Source of the DNA: Chytridium lagenaria
Lineage: Eukaryota > Chytridiomycota > Chytridiomycetes > Chytridiales > Chytridiaceae
NCBI GenBank assembly: GCA_025449115.1
Contig: JAHLKC010000021.1
Location: 186,001 to 250,000, forward strand
Length of the DNA stretch: 64,000 bases
Reading direction: 5' to 3'
A model generated the notes under the pieces. That model saw only the letters and a program-made list of their open reading frames with translations, made no database searches and was not told the origin of the DNA. This document shows, piece after piece, positions 12,240-25,492 of this stretch (position 1 is the stretch's first letter; each line of letters starts with the position of its first letter). A program made the translations under genes and the position numbers.

Positions 12240-14417
12240 AAGTGATTACGAGCAGAGGCGGTATTTGTTGAAGGATCTTTCCTCAGATATTCTTCCTCGT
12301 TTCATCATTGCGGATGGATATCAATTAACAAAATCAAGAGTGTTCTAAAGGTTGAGATTTACCAGTAAGCTATCTTGGGGAGTGTCTGCATCGTATTTAG
12401 ATTTGATACCGAGGATAATGTGGCAATAGTGGATTCGAATTTTGTTTCAGAAGCAATTAAGGTGAGATATGGCGTCTATTCCTTTTTACATTCAAAGAAT
12501 GCGCTGTCCCTTTTCCGTCTCTTCGCAAACTCGACACCAGCTTTTTGAATCGTTCTTTGTCTATGGCAAGGTACAAGTAATTAAAACTGCTCTAATAGGG
12601 TACAGCGACTCGACTGTGATTGTAAAGCAATCCGTCGATGCGGATGAATCTATGGAAAAAGCGGAGACAAAGTTGACTATCGGCAGTTGACGGTTAGTTG
12701 CCTTGAGTATGTGTCGCATATATAATTTTTGGAAGCACGAGGAGGGAAAAGAAGATGAAAAAGACGAGGGAGAACCTGAGCAACATCCTCGCCTTCTAGC
12801 CGAGCCAGTCTGGAGACATTATTTATCTTCCGATGAGACAGAAATGAAGGTGGGGCCACATGGAATGGCTGGGAAGAAGGTAAATATATTCAAATAGTGT
12901 AATATTGAATGCTATGAAGATAAAAAACCAGGAATCATGGGCCTGTATGAAAAAAGGACATTCGTTCCTTGAAGAAAAAATATGAACGAGCACATAACGG
13001 ACGAATTCCAGAAGCTTGTAGAACGCGCTCAGGCTGAGGGCGAGCAATGGCGAATATACTCTTACAGAAAAGTTAGATAGAACGATTGAAAAGATTAACG
13101 TATTAGGCTATAAACATTTTAAAGAAATTGCCTGTAAGATCACGAAGGCATCGGAAGTTCGCTCTATAAAAGGATTGGGAAAGGATGGAGGCAAAATAGA
13201 AGAGGTAGTTGATGGTGTGGTCCTCCTAAGTCTGTAGGTATTGAAGACAGGGTTTGTAAGGAAGGCCATACGGCCCAGAGAATATGGAAACTTGACGCGT
13301 TTCAAAATATATACGTAGTCCATCTAAATTCTAAGAATTTTGACAGTATAGTGTTGGCGAAGCAATTGCACGAAAATTGATGTGAGGTGTATAGTTTTAA
13401 GTTCTATTTTCAATGTTGTGATTATAAATGAGCTGAGATTTCGATGCACAGCGCGAAGGGCTATAAAACACTGAAGGATGTCGCCAAGTACCCAAGATAA
13501 CCAAGGATCAGTTACTTGGCTGAAGTACTATGAGGTTTCTACTGTCGTTATATGTTCTTATATGTTAGGATTTTTTAATAAGAATTCCTCGTGAGGAAAG
13601 TTTACATGCTTTGAATGTTATGGTGAAGGTGGCAAACAGCATTGACCCAAACATTGAGTTAACGCTGATGGGATCCTTCCGCCGTGGGAGCCCGACTAGT
13701 GGCGATATTGACGTGATTTTGACTCATATTGACGGTGTGAGCCATGAAGGTACGTAGGATATTTTAGTGTACCGCTGATTATTTAGTCTCATATATCAAA
13801 TTTATGAATATTCTAAGAAAAATGTCGTTTATTATTGACGATCTTACGGTGATAGGGAAAAGTAACCATGAAGATGGCCACCTGTAAATTTTATTGATAT
13901 TCAAATATTGCTAAGTCACTACAATAGGATCTATAAAGGTGTATGCAGAGTTTACGGTACGCTATAGCCATAGTGCATCTAATTTGTATAGAGTCTTCCC
14001 CAGCACGAAGAATCGATGTTCTCGTAGTTCCTGTAAGATTCAAAATATCTCTCCGTTGATTTTTTCAGTATCACGAGTTAGGGGCCGCCTTAATATACTT
14101 TACGGGGAACGAATTGTTCAACCGATCTATTCGGCATCTTGCAAACAAGAAAGTATGTTGGCATTTATTCAATTTTTAACTATCTCTTGAAAATTTCGCT
14201 CAACGTTTACCAGGGGCTTTCTCTCAACCAGCACGGACTCTTTGGAGATGTGATACGGGACAATAATGGAGGCGGGAAAATTCAGCAAGGAGCAGTCATC
14301 GCCTCCAGAACAGAACAGGTCTGTTCCGAATCTGAGTTGTGATTTTTAAGCCAGTTTTAGGAAATATTTGACGCATTAGGAGTGCCATGGTGTGAACCTA
14401 CAGATAGAAATCTGTGA
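12240..14417 (+). CDS. Family X DNA polymerase (Pol lambda / Pol4-like)
   Basis: Gap-filling polymerase of base-excision repair or end joining. The polymerase core is complete. The 8-kDa domain begins EFQKLVERAQAEGEQWRIYS near 13000 and has the helix-hairpin-helix region with VRSIKGLGK near 13155. After an intron at about 13531-13569 the palm follows: RIPREE at 13581, SFRRGSPTSGDIDV at 13672-13715 with both catalytic Asp (13704 and 13710), and RRIDVLVV with the third Asp at 14015. The thumb shows IYFTGNELFNRSIRHLA, GFSLNQHGLF and the C-terminal ALGVPWCEPTDRNL ending at 14417. Upstream, IVDSNFVSEAI near 12430 resembles the end of a BRCT domain, which favours the Pol lambda/Pol4 branch. There is one frame break near 13070. 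The true start is not resolved and the 5' limit is approximate. Confidence 0.85.
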
Positions 14418-14684
14418 ATACTAGACCTAAGGAACATAACTGATTTTGTCCATCACGTTCGAGGGCATATTTTTTCTCTATACCGGACGCCTGCCTATTG
14501 CTGATGATACCCCTTATTTATTATTGCATATTGTATTTTGTGGATGTATCTTTTAAACTCCACATGCACGTGCGTAGATTTCCTTCTCCCAAAATCCCCA
14601 ATCCAATTTTGCAGAAGACTTTCAATTCTCCTTTGGCTTATAATTGGTGGAATCCCCAGAGCATAATAAAAAGAAATAAAGAAG

Positions 14685-17600
14685 CTAGTTTTCTGTGGCC
14701 GGAGGTATAAGCGTTAAAGCTTGCGAGGAAAGTTCTGTTGAAGTTAGAAATTGCAATAAACTTTCTAGTACCTCGCTGTGGGAAATGTTAGCATTGAGAA
14801 AAGGGTAGAATAAATTACCTTGAATTGCAAAACTTGTTGAGTGAATAAATCTCGGTTCTTCGTTATTAGGTTAAACTGAATACCCTCCATCAACGCTTGG
14901 AATGCCTAAATTTTTCAGCTTTGAAATATCGTTAGCGCTCTAACCTTGCCCAAAAGCCCTTGTCGTTCCGGTAGTTGATTTTGGATAATTTTCGTCGTGT
15001 AAAATTCGAAAAACTGAATCGTCAGAAGAGACATGCCGGTTAGGTATTACCTCCTTATTTAAGAGAATCAACGGAAGAAGAGGTCGGGATAAACACCAAG
15101 CATTGGTAGGGTCTTCAAATATAACAACATCTAACAGACAAGACACGAGGTACTGAAGAATTTGTGGGAACTCCCCAACTCTCTGAACCAAAGTATTTGA
15201 AACGCGCTTTGCACCGAAAGTGTTCTGAAATATAAACGTTGATATTGCGTCTACCGCGTTGGACGCCGCGGTTGATATGATGGTTTCTTGGGACTTCAAC
15301 CCCTCTCCGAGAGATCGCAAAATGTAACTTAAAACGGATGAGTCGATATCTTTTTGCAAAAAGAGCTGATCATTGCAGAATCCTTCGAGAAGTTGAAAGT
15401 ATGCCTATATACGTCATGAGCCGAGTTCCACCTTCAAACTTACAGTCGCTAGTTTCGTAAAGGCCTTAAAATAAAAACAATTAGAACGGCAAACACAAAC
15501 GATATAGAAGAATGAGAACGGAAAACAAAAACGATGTGGAAGACGACAGAAACGGAACAAGCCTTTAAGCATACCATTAAATCCGGCAAAGGAATGCTGA
15601 TCGCAATTTCATAATAGATCGCTAATGCATTGACCAATGCCGGGTCATCGTAAAGTTCAAATACTCCAAAGTTTACGTACTTTCCGCAAAGAGCATTTCG
15701 AAGAATATTGCTAGGTTGAATAAGATTGCTGCATACAAATCCACGCCTACAAAATGAGCATATATCCTTTGTATTTTTCTGCCCATTTCTTTGCGTCATC
15801 CGTAGACTTCCTTAAAGCTAGCCGTCCTACGCAAGTCAGATAAATCTCGGCACATTCTTTACCATATATAGCGACAACCTTACTGGTTTCCCGAAAAAGA
15901 AGGATTCTTCACAACTTTAGAAATTTTGAAGTCAAATTGTATTTTGTACCCATTAGGAGACGAAACGTCAAACTGACACCGCTGTGATAATATCTGTTAA
16001 CCATGATACTGAAAGGATATAGTTGTATAGATCCAGAAACCACCGAAAACACCCACCGTATTTTTGTTATGTACGAATTCTACAAAGAACCGTAGTATGG
16101 AAATAGATGTGGAATTATCATAGTTCGCCTCCAAAGCCCGCAAAAGCACCGGCATAAATGGGAAAAACCAATCGAAAAAAAGTCCAAATGCCTTCTTAGG
16201 GTTGTTATGCTCAAATGCCGCGACGATTCCTCTGAGATCCCGGAACAAACCGTCAATAACTGTTCTCACTCGTGATTCTCTAAAGATATTCACGTCGGTG
16301 ATCTGTGAGAGCTCCTCAAGTTTGATGCGCAAAGGGTTTAAAAAATCGTATGCTTCAGACTCGAAGCTATCTTCTGCTGCATAGAGAAGACGACAGAGAA
16401 CCGAATAGTACTAAACTTTGTCAGACTTCGTCAATATACCCCGCCAACCGTTGTCCTTCTCCGCGCGTTCGAAGGTACATCAAGAAAGGGGAAATATTCA
16501 GCGGTGTGATATTGGAGGAGCATCTGCGCAGTTTCTGTCTTGCGAAGATGTCTGATGGCAGTGTGGCTTTGCGAAGGTGAGAAGTCTGTATTTGCTTTAT
16601 AAAATACCCATTAATCAAGTCGGAGAATAGCTGCAGCGTGCGAACGACAACGCTCTCTTGCTCTAAGCAATACTTCAAATTATTGCAACTCAAGAGACGT
16701 CAGAGGCTAACTAATCATAACCTTACATTTTCTGCATCACCACGTTTAAGACCATATACTGATCATTCAAAGCAAAAACTTCGGCTAGCCTATGATACAC
16801 CTATAAACAATTTAGTAATTTGCCAAAGTTTGAGCTATGATAAGATCGAACCTTGGTTCCTTGATTACTTTCAAACTCTGATAAGGTGATCAGAACTATG
16901 TGGATAGACAGCACTTACTGAAATAACTTTTGGTAAAATGAAGGAAAAAATAGAGAAATGCAAGATCAAGGTTCATATTAAGACTCGCACCGTCCTTTAT
17001 CCATTAAATACTCGGAATAGTGGGAAAGAAAACCTGTCTTAATTGCGCCATGAATCCACTGTTGATATTCATGAGCTGTTTGATCAATATACATGGCCTG
17101 GCGAAATTATAAATACCTGTATGACTTGACTGGAAAGGTCTAAAAAGTTAAATGAAGAAGGTATCTATTCATACCTCCGTCTATAAGCTCCTGCTCTTCT
17201 GACGTCTTCAATTCTTTGTTAGAGACATTATTCCTTTCAAGTACAAGGAAAAAATAAAACCAAATAGGGGAAGGGCGACAAAAATGTGACGCAAAAGTCG
17301 GAAAGTACGAAAGCAAACCTGATATGGTGCCCTAATTCAATGGTAACATAAGCAGTTATGGCAATAAAAGTCAAATAATATTAAGTTTACCTTTGTCCGA
17401 TAGAACAACCGATAAAGTAGACGCACCACGTAAACTTTGCTAAATCTTAATAAAAATCTTCGAAATTAACCTACCATGAATATTCTCAAATCTCTCCTTT
17501 ACTGCATTTGAAAACCCCGCGTTTATAGCATACTTTATCAATGCCTACATACATGTTAGCAGATGTTGACAACGGACATTACCTGGTAATCTGTTCCCAA

Positions 17601-19551
17601 CCCTCCATCATCCCTTTAATGTAATCACTAGTTTCATCATATTTTACACGTAGTCGTATTGTTGGCGCAATGAGCTCAAGGATATTGGTAAGATTTGCCT
17701 CGTCATCAAAAAGCTCCTCTGCAATTATCAGCGGATATTAGTTTCCATTAGCACAAAACCTGTATATTTGATATCCTCATCCACAGCTTTTACCCTGGAT
17801 GACACAAAAGCTTTCGCCACCTACAAAAGAGGGACATCAGAATGAAGTTTCATTTTCAGCAGTCCAAACCTGCGCAGATAAATCTTCTAACCGGTCATAA
17901 GCGACCTGACGCGGAGGCGATTCGATATTCGTGACCATTTTTGACCAAAACGTCAGAAGGTAAGTGACCTCGAAAATGCTCCACTTTACAGAACGGGGGG
18001 TCAATTCATCATCTAATAGCAAGTAAACTCACATTCGACTGCTCAAAGCTTTTCACGGTGAACTGAGTGATGAGTTCAATCCAATCATTGAATTGCGGCT
18101 TTTCTATGATATCTTTGACTTGATGAACTGTTCGAAGTCGGACCAACATACGGCTGAATTCTATATAAAAAGTCAGGAGTAACACTGCCTTGGAGCCTCA
18201 CGATGTGAATTCAACTGGTGATCAAGGCTTCGCGGGTTCCTCAATATTTGAGTAATGGCCTCTAGAATCCAAGCTAAAAGCTTATTTTTCTCTTCCTCGC
18301 TAAACAAAGATCTACGGCAAGATATCACCAAGGACAAACATTCCATTATCTTGAACCAATTATTATTCGTCATGTTCCTGAAAAATCAAACCTGCGAGGT
18401 CACATTAGGGTTCCGAAACACATTATACGCGTCAAAGAGGCCTTGCAACGTCGATAAATCCGCCATGACGGTCTTCCAACTTGCCGGCACCTTTCATACT
18501 TTAAAAGCTGCATTTCTGGACCGCCACTCACCGAAATACTCCCAACGTCTTCTGAAGCTTCATCTGGATTCGTACCAATAAAATCGAACGAAAGGCAGCT
18601 TTTAATGAGCTGCACGTCGTATTCGACAAGCTTGTCTTCTTGTGAAGCTAGCAGAGTCTATCAGAAAGTTGCAACGATTATAAAAGATAAGAGGATACAA
18701 GAATCTACTGACCATCGTCAAACGGAATCCGCTTTGATGTTAATTCTCGAAGCATCGCTAAAGAAAGCTGAAAGACTTGCAGCAATTGTGTATCTCTAAA
18801 GTTGACAGCTGTAGAAATAGTTAGGCGAAAACCAAAAACATAAATCCATACCCGTCTTTCTATGCCGCACAAGACTTTTCTGAGAGCTTGAAGGGCTATT
18901 CATTTCATTGACCAAACATCCCAGAAGATGAATCGCAATGAGTCGATGGTTGATAGAAGCCTTCCCGTGTTAAATAAACTACAGAACCTCACGCCTTACC
19001 TGCAGGAACGGTCCAAGATCACTAAGCACACTTTGGAATTCATCTGCATCATGCCATCCCAATTTTGTAATGATCGAAAAAAGCGTGGCGATTCCAGAAG
19101 TGATAAAGGGCTGTAACGTTGTTCTATGACCCAACAATCTTAACAAAAAGTTTCCTACAGTAAGTTAACCCAGGGAAACAGTATAAAGAAAGTGTACTCA
19201 ATTCTAGCTTATGTTCTAAGGAGAGTAACGAGAAATGGCTGATCGACAAAGTTTTCAATTGAGCCGTTGCAAATGTCAAAGCGTAAGGACTACTTGATCG
19301 CTCGAGAACGTATTGGCAATTCGAGATAGAGTCCAACGGTGTCATGGGAACGGTAGGGGACGCGTTGGAGACCAATCCAAAGGTCGATTCGGAAAAGGTT
19401 GGGAAGTGATACGCTAGCGTTTGCTCTGCATGGCCTTTATCCTCTAATGACTTAGGCTGATAGAGCTTTTGGCAGCTTCAACAACGTTAACCCAACCAAT
19501 TTAAAACAACTCATTACCTTCCTCCACAAGCTTGAGAGTAGATGCATCCAT
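14685..19551 (-). CDS. Exportin-7 / RanBP16 (karyopherin-beta)
   Basis: Nuclear transport receptor of the importin-beta superfamily, working with Ran-GTP at the nuclear pore. The start ATG at 19551 gives MDASTLKLVEE, then the N-terminal HEAT region (QSKSLEDKGHAEQTLAYHFP near 19450-19400). Diagnostic blocks match exportin-7 rather than other karyopherins: LFRDLRGIVAAFEHNNPKKA and FFDWFFPFMPVLLRALEANY at 16250-16110, then FDVSSPNGYKIQFDFKIS at about 15970-15920. The C-terminal block FQALMEGIQFNLITKNRD lies at about 14905-14855. More than fifteen short introns are scattered through the gene. The last exon is uncertain: the stop at 14685 requires a phase change, and an alternative stop lies about 45 bp further on. 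This exportin is absent from budding yeast, so its presence is a useful lineage marker. Confidence 0.88.
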
Positions 19552-19663
19552 TATGGATGATTGAAAGTGGTTAATATGTGGCGCACTTTTTCAATGACTG
19601 AGTTCAAGTTTGCGAAGGAGGGAGGTGAGTAAATTGTCGCTCGCTCATGCAACTGGGAGAAAA
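19552..19663. promoter_or_regulatory. Short divergent promoter, exportin-7 / ALG1
   Basis: About 110 bp separates the two start codons, so both genes must share one compact promoter region. It contains no TATA-like box that I can assign with confidence. Confidence 0.5.
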
Positions 19664-21441
19664 ATGATTTTTTGGGTGGTGTTGGTGTTCTTGTTGCTCA
19701 TCGTCATTGGTTCATGGTTGCTGAGAAGGCAGAGCGGATCCCAGAAGAGGGTTGCCGTAGTTGTATTGGGTGACATTGGAAGGTCGCCGCGGATGCAGTA
19801 TCATGCGCTTTCGTTGAGTCAGAATGGTTTCTTTGTGGATCTTGTTGGATATTCTGGATCGGCACCGCTTCGATCTTTGACCGACAACAACAATGTCAAT
19901 ATACATTACTTGAAGCCACCGCAAAAGATTCAAAAGCAGTCAGCCCATCTCTACATTGCTGCTGGTATTGCTCGAGTTGTTCGTCAGGTTGTAGAAGTGA
20001 TGGATGTTTTATTTCGGATGCCGAAGCCTCATTATATGCTTGTTCAAGTTGGTATATAACCCTTGCGAGTTGTATATAAACGTGCCTACCAGACACCGCC
20101 TGCGATACCGACCTTAGTGATTGTTCAAATCGTCTCGATACTTCGAGGTTGTCGACTTGTAATTGACTGGCACAACTTTGGGTACTCTATCATGCAACTC
20201 AACCTGGGACGGGAAAATACGGTCGTCCGATTTGCAAAAAGGTGGGTGATATTCATCTTGTTCTGAATTTCATCAATTGAAGATACGAAAAGTTGTTTGG
20301 AAGTTGGGCATACGCCCATCTTTGCGTCACTGAAGCAATGCGAAGGGAGTTAATTGACGTATGGAAAGTCAGGTAAGACTCCGTATTCAACATTGCATTT
20401 AAGTATTATAGAGGTCAGGTTATTGTATTTTATGACAAGCCACCTCCGAGCTTTAGACGATTGGAATTGGACGAAATTCATAAAGTAAGAGAACCATTAT
20501 TTCCTTACTTAACTTACTTCGCATAAAGTTTATGGGCAAACTGATTTTAGAAACCTCATACGTTTCCATTCTAACACTAAACACGTCTCCCAAATCTACA
20601 ATTATCACCGAAAGCGAAGCAAGTGGTGAAGTCCGACCCAAAAAGGGTCGACCAGCCGTTGTTGTAAGCAGCACAAGTTGGACGAAGATGAGGATTTTGG
20701 CGTTTTACTTGAGGCGTGTGCAAAGTATGATCGTCTAGCTGCAAGTGGGGAGGAAAATCTACCGGAGATTATTTTGATAATTACTGGGAAAGGACCTCAA
20801 CAAGAAATGTATATGGAGAAGGTTAAAAAGTTAAATTTGAAAGCGTGCCGGATATACACGGCTTGGTTGCCGATCGAGGATTATCCTAAGCTGCTCGGTA
20901 TGTTCACTTTATTTAATGTTGTATTCCATCCCGTCTCGTTTATTATCGTTGTCCTCATACCGTCATTCCATTTTTTACACTTAAATGTTTCCTCTATACA
21001 GGTTCTGCCGACCTCGGGATATCATTACACATTTCCTCATCTGGTCTAGATCTTCCCATGAAGATTGTAGACATGTTTGGATGCGGCCTCCCCGTCTGCG
21101 CATATTCCTACAAAACGTAAGCGCGTTGTTGCCCCCCCCTCACGAGAGCTGTCATCTCACATTTTGCCAATTCATCCCCTTCAACCTTCATTTAGTCTTT
21201 CCGAACTCGTAAAAGACGGCGTCAACGGCACGACATTCCGTGACGCCGACCAACTTTGTGATCAAATGACAGTAAGCATCTTAACACCTCAAACTCTACT
21301 CATCTCCAACTTAAGCGTCTCCTCCGCGGATTTCCTGACACCCAAGATCACCTCACCTCCCTCCGGCAAGGCATTATTACCACTGCAGATGGCGATTGGG
21401 CAACCAGCTGGACATCCACGCTCCAGTCTTTATTCCTGTAA
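19664..21441 (+). CDS. ALG1: ALG1, chitobiosyldiphosphodolichol beta-1,4-mannosyltransferase
   Basis: Adds the first mannose to GlcNAc2-PP-dolichol on the cytosolic face of the ER, early in N-glycan precursor assembly. The ATG at 19664 begins directly with an ER membrane anchor ([20 protein letters not shown]). An open frame extends further upstream but contains only a non-ATG start. The N-lobe has [20 protein letters not shown] at about 19757-19816. Next come [15 protein letters not shown] near 20152, the [13 protein letters not shown] segment near 20320 and [13 protein letters not shown] near 20420. The C-lobe has SSTSW near 20670 and [20 protein letters not shown] near 21050, the family sugar-nucleotide signature, and it ends QSLFL at 21441. 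Introns include about 20053-20090, 20241-20281, 20372-20411, 20486-20527, 20898-21000, 21118-21189 and 21271-21316. One base appears to be missing near 20683. Confidence 0.92.
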
Positions 21442-21905
21442 TACGGCCCGTTACGCCTCGAGCACTTTCGGAGTTCAATACTTTTTCTCTTCTTTTTTCC
21501 CCCTTGTCACTTTGACTAACCCTTACAAAATCATAATTGTTGAGTTGAGAATCGACTTGTAGAAATTTGGTTTTATTGTAGATATTACCTTGTGGGTAGT
21601 TGAATTTGATCTCGTTCATTAGTTCATGGCATTCACTGTGTAATACTTTACAATAATTAAAATATAGAACTGGGATAAGTCGGCAGGAGGCGAAAAAGTG
21701 GTTTAGACTTTAAAGGAAGGGAGAAAAAGAAAACTTACGATGAAGCTTGAACGTTTGAAAGACTTGTTTGGGCCACCCTACCGGGTTATCGACTCACCCA
21801 TTTACTTTATTTGTCTCTATGCGTTATACTTTTTTTGTAAAATAAGTTGTTATAAATAAATATAGGAATTTAATTTTTTTCACAATTCTTGACGGTTTTT
21901 TTACC
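21442..21905. other. Intergenic, ALG1 3' end to USP16 5' end
   Basis: About 460 bp, AT-rich, with A/T stretches near 21840-21890 just upstream of the deubiquitinase start. No reading frame with family similarity was seen. Confidence 0.55.
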
Positions 21906-24900
21906 ATGGATCTGGAGGATGAACCCCTTCCCCCCGAACCTCATCCATCACCCTTCCTAAGAAATGCCCCCACATAGCAAGCGGGGTCAAGATGGGTAAA
22001 GTCGGGAAATTAATCCAAACAACCCTTCCAAAACTCATCTGTCAGGTTTGAAAGATCTCGCATTGGTATCCACTAAGCTTTCATCGCTCTTTAGACTTGC
22101 AAGAAAACAGGAAAGTCAAAAGGGGATGTGACGCTCTGGGTATGTTTATCATGTGGAGGAATACATTGTGGGAGGAATGATCATCAGCATGCGCAGACGC
22201 ATTACGAGGGTGATCCATCACATGCGCTTGTTGTGAACGTGGAAACGTTGGAATGTTGGTGAGGGAGTGTCTCCCACGAGATAAGTTTTTGTTGATGCAA
22301 GTTTATTTTAGGTGTTATGGATGCGATGATTACGTTGTGAGTGGGGAGAAACGAAATCAAGTAATTGCGGAAGCGCAGGCCGCTGTTCAAAAAGCGAAAC
22401 CGTTGGTGAAGCCGAGTGTAGCTGCAGGCAAGACATTTTTTAACATTATTTGGAATCATTGACTTTTTTGAATGGGGGGTTCAGTTGACAAAACGGATTC
22501 GAGACGATCGGGGAAACCGAAACCGTTTGGAGCGGCTGGGCTTGTGAATTTGGGGAATACGTGTTTTTTTAATAGTGTCATGCAGGTATTTAGATGGAGG
22601 GTTTTCATTTTGTGGATTTTGATGGGGGGCTCTTTTTTTTGTATAGTGTATGGCGTATACGAATGTGATGCATCCGATCGCGTTGGCGGCGGCGGCGAAA
22701 GGGGCAGCACCGGAGAAAATGAAACATGTGCCATTATTTGCAGCAGCGAATGATCGGGTATTGACAAAAGGTATGAATAGAGTACTTTGATAGCGATAAC
22801 TTACTTATTTCGGTAGCATTCCTCAATTTCATTCGAGTGATGCGTGAACAACTCGCGCTCCAAAAAAGCGCCACCGTGAACCCGTCGATCCTCTTTGGTC
22901 ATCTCAGCAACAAATATAAAATGTATAAATCATTTCGACAGCAGGATAGTCATGAATTGTTGAGATGCCTTCTGGATGCGGTCAAGGAGGAGCAGTTGCA
23001 ACGGGATGAGAGGGGTAGACCGCGGTTACATCAACATACTTTCGTAGATAGAGTGTTTGGAGGGAAACTTGTGAGCGCGATTGTGTGTGATACATGTAAG
23101 AATGTGTCGTATCGGTTTGAGGAGTTTTTGGATCTATCGGTGCCGATTTACGTGGGCGAGGAGAGGGGGACAAAAGGGGTGAGCCCTTCTTGTTTAATTT
23201 TTTTTTCTCTGTCTCTTTTTTCGTTTCTTTTCTTTTTTTTTTTAAGAAGAGCTTGTATCTGATCCTTTTATGATTGCTTTTACAGTTCAGTATCTTTTCA
23301 GCAATGAAAAAGCGGTTAAGTCGATCTCCAAGCCCTGCCACATCCAACGGAGAACGCAGCAGAGAACCATCCAATACCCCCAAATTCTCCGACGACCTTA
23401 TAACCTCCGCCGCATCTTCGAAATCCCCAACCCCTCAAGGCCCACAACCCACCTCCCTCTCCTTTGAACAAGCACGTTTCCTGGAAACCCTTCTCCGACC
23501 CATCGAAACCACCCCTATACCCGGAACATCCTCTACAGATCAAAAACCGACTGTCCAGAAATGCATCCAAGCTTTCACGGCCGTGGATGTGTTGGAGGGC
23601 TCCAACGGGTTCGCTTGCGAGTTTTGTAACGGCACCATCGACCCTAGTGTGAACCCCAACTTTCGAATGTTTAACATCCCGCCTGCTTTACAAAACGCCC
23701 CCTGGGTTCATGGTGAGACGAACCCCCACGCCTCTCCGAACCTTCAACCTAGACTTCAGGCTCGATCGAGCTTCATGTCGTTACCTGCGTTGTCGAATGC
23801 GTATACGAAGAATGGACGACCTATATCGATGGTGTCGGTATCATCGACGGGGTCGTGGAATGATAAGACGTCGTTTGAGACGAGCTCGGTGGCGACGGAT
23901 TTGGGGACGGGGAACGCGTCGTCGTCGGGGATTTCGACGTTGATGGAGACAGTGTCGGATGGAGAGGAGGCGGAGGTGGATGGGGAAGGGGAGGTTCTGG
24001 GGAATGGGTTGTTGAAGCCACCTGGTGCTCGTCCGGGAAAGAGAGAAACGGTGTCGTTGGAGAATTTAGGGACGGCGGAGGAGAATGGGGAGAGCAAGTA
24101 TACGAGACGTCGAAGCGTTTCAGGGATATCGGCTGATAGCGCTGTGGAGACGTATCGCGATCGAATCCGACAACAACCCCGATGCCAGTCCCTTCTTCAG
24201 CGTCTGTGCAAACCAAACGACCGAAAATTCTATCCCGTGGGTTCAAGCGTTTCCTGATCCACAGTTTCCCTGAAGTGCTTGTGGTGCATTTAAAACGGTT
24301 CCAACAGGTTGGGACGAGTGGACGGACGAGAAAGGTGGAGGATGGGGTTACGTTTAGGGATGTGATTGATTTGGCCGGGTTTGTGGCGCCTCAGGAGGTG
24401 GTGGAGGTTGTGAGACGGGGGGAGATGTCGGAGGATTTGATGAGGGCTGCTGGTGTGGTTGGTGGGGATGGAGAGGAACAGGGAGTGGGACAGGCGGGGA
24501 GTGGGAGTGTGGTGCCGCCACCGCCGCCGAGGACAGTTTCGGCGTCGCATTGGAAATTAAAGGAGAATGGGGTGATGGCGAAGGAGGAGAAGAGTTCAAG
24601 TACGAGTGTTGAAGGGTTGAAAGATGCGACACCTGCAGTGGACGATCCTCCGCTTCCTCCGCGAACAAGTTCAGTGACCAAGTTTACTGTAGTCAACCCA
24701 GCTCAGTCTGTTCCGGCACGAACATTGTCATCGTCTGAAGCGCTGACCGTGATCCCTGAAAACCCGATTGTGCCTGTTCGATCGATTATTGCACCGCCAC
24801 CCATGACACCTCAACCCCCACCTAGGATGGATATCCCTCCGCCACCTGTGGAAGCTCCAGCTATTGTGGTTGCGCCGACGACACCGCCCGCACGGATCCG

Positions 24901-25395
24901 GACGGGTTCTGGTCATCAACAACATCAATATCAACATGATGTTGCTGATGATGATGGATGGGTGACGTTACCGGCTGGAGATCGAACGCGAAGCAAGTTT
25001 AAGCTTTACGGGGTTGTGGTCCATATTGGATCCATTTTTGGGGGACATTATGTTGCTTATGTGAGGGTTCCGGCAGTCTCTGTTGATACGATTATAACGA
25101 ATGAGGGAGGGGAGATGGTGACGCCTTCCATGCCTGTTTCTGTTGCTGATATTACTGTTCCGGCGCCGGCTGCTAAGATGGGGGGGGAAGGAGGGTGAAG
25201 GCATTTAAAAGCAAGGAGGTTGTTGGGGAGGTGGAAGAGGAAGGTGGGGACGTGGGAGGAGATGATAGTGGTGGTGGGAAGAATAAAGGGGCGGAGGATG
25301 TGTGGGTTTATTGTAGTGACACTGTTGTGAGGATGAGTAGTTGGGAGGAGGTAGAGAAGGCGCAGGCTTATTTGTTGTTTTATGAGAGGTTGTGA
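21906..25395 (+). CDS. Ubiquitin-specific protease, USP16/USP45 type (zf-UBP plus USP domain)
   Basis: Cysteine protease that removes ubiquitin from proteins; the USP16/45 branch acts on histone H2A and other nuclear substrates. The N-terminus (about 21960-22330) is a zf-UBP finger with the Cys/His pattern CPHIASGVK, WVCLSCGGIHCGRNDHQHAQ, HYEGDPSHALVV and CW-CYGC. The USP domain starts FGAAGLVNLGNTCFFNSVMQ, with catalytic Cys codon 22562-22564. FRQQDSHELLRCLLDAVKEE is at 22936-22995, CDTCKNVSYRFEEFLDLSVP at 23087-23146, EVLVVHLKRFQQV near 24272, and the His box GSIFGGHYVAYVRV has His at 25046. The end is WEEVEKAQAYLLFYERL. Two long low-complexity inserts interrupt the catalytic domain (about 23310-24180 and 24400-24960). 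Introns lie at about 22048-22094, 22259-22311, 22587-22647 and 23178-23286. One frame break is near 21950. Confidence 0.9.
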
Positions 25396-25427
25396 GTGGT
25401 GATATGGACTTTTGGTGGTTGGTTACT

Positions 25428-25492
25428 GATGACGGTGATGCGGTGATGATGGTGATGACGGTGATGATGGTGATGATGGTGATGATAGTGAT
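25428..25492. repeat. GATGGT/GATGAC microsatellite
   Basis: An imperfect array of GGTGAT-type units just downstream of the deubiquitinase stop, so probably in its 3' UTR. A similar array occurs at 55616-55710. Confidence 0.85.

Noticed and set aside
23756..24257. Antisense open frames in the USP gene
   Set aside because: They arise from low-complexity coding sequence and have no motif support.
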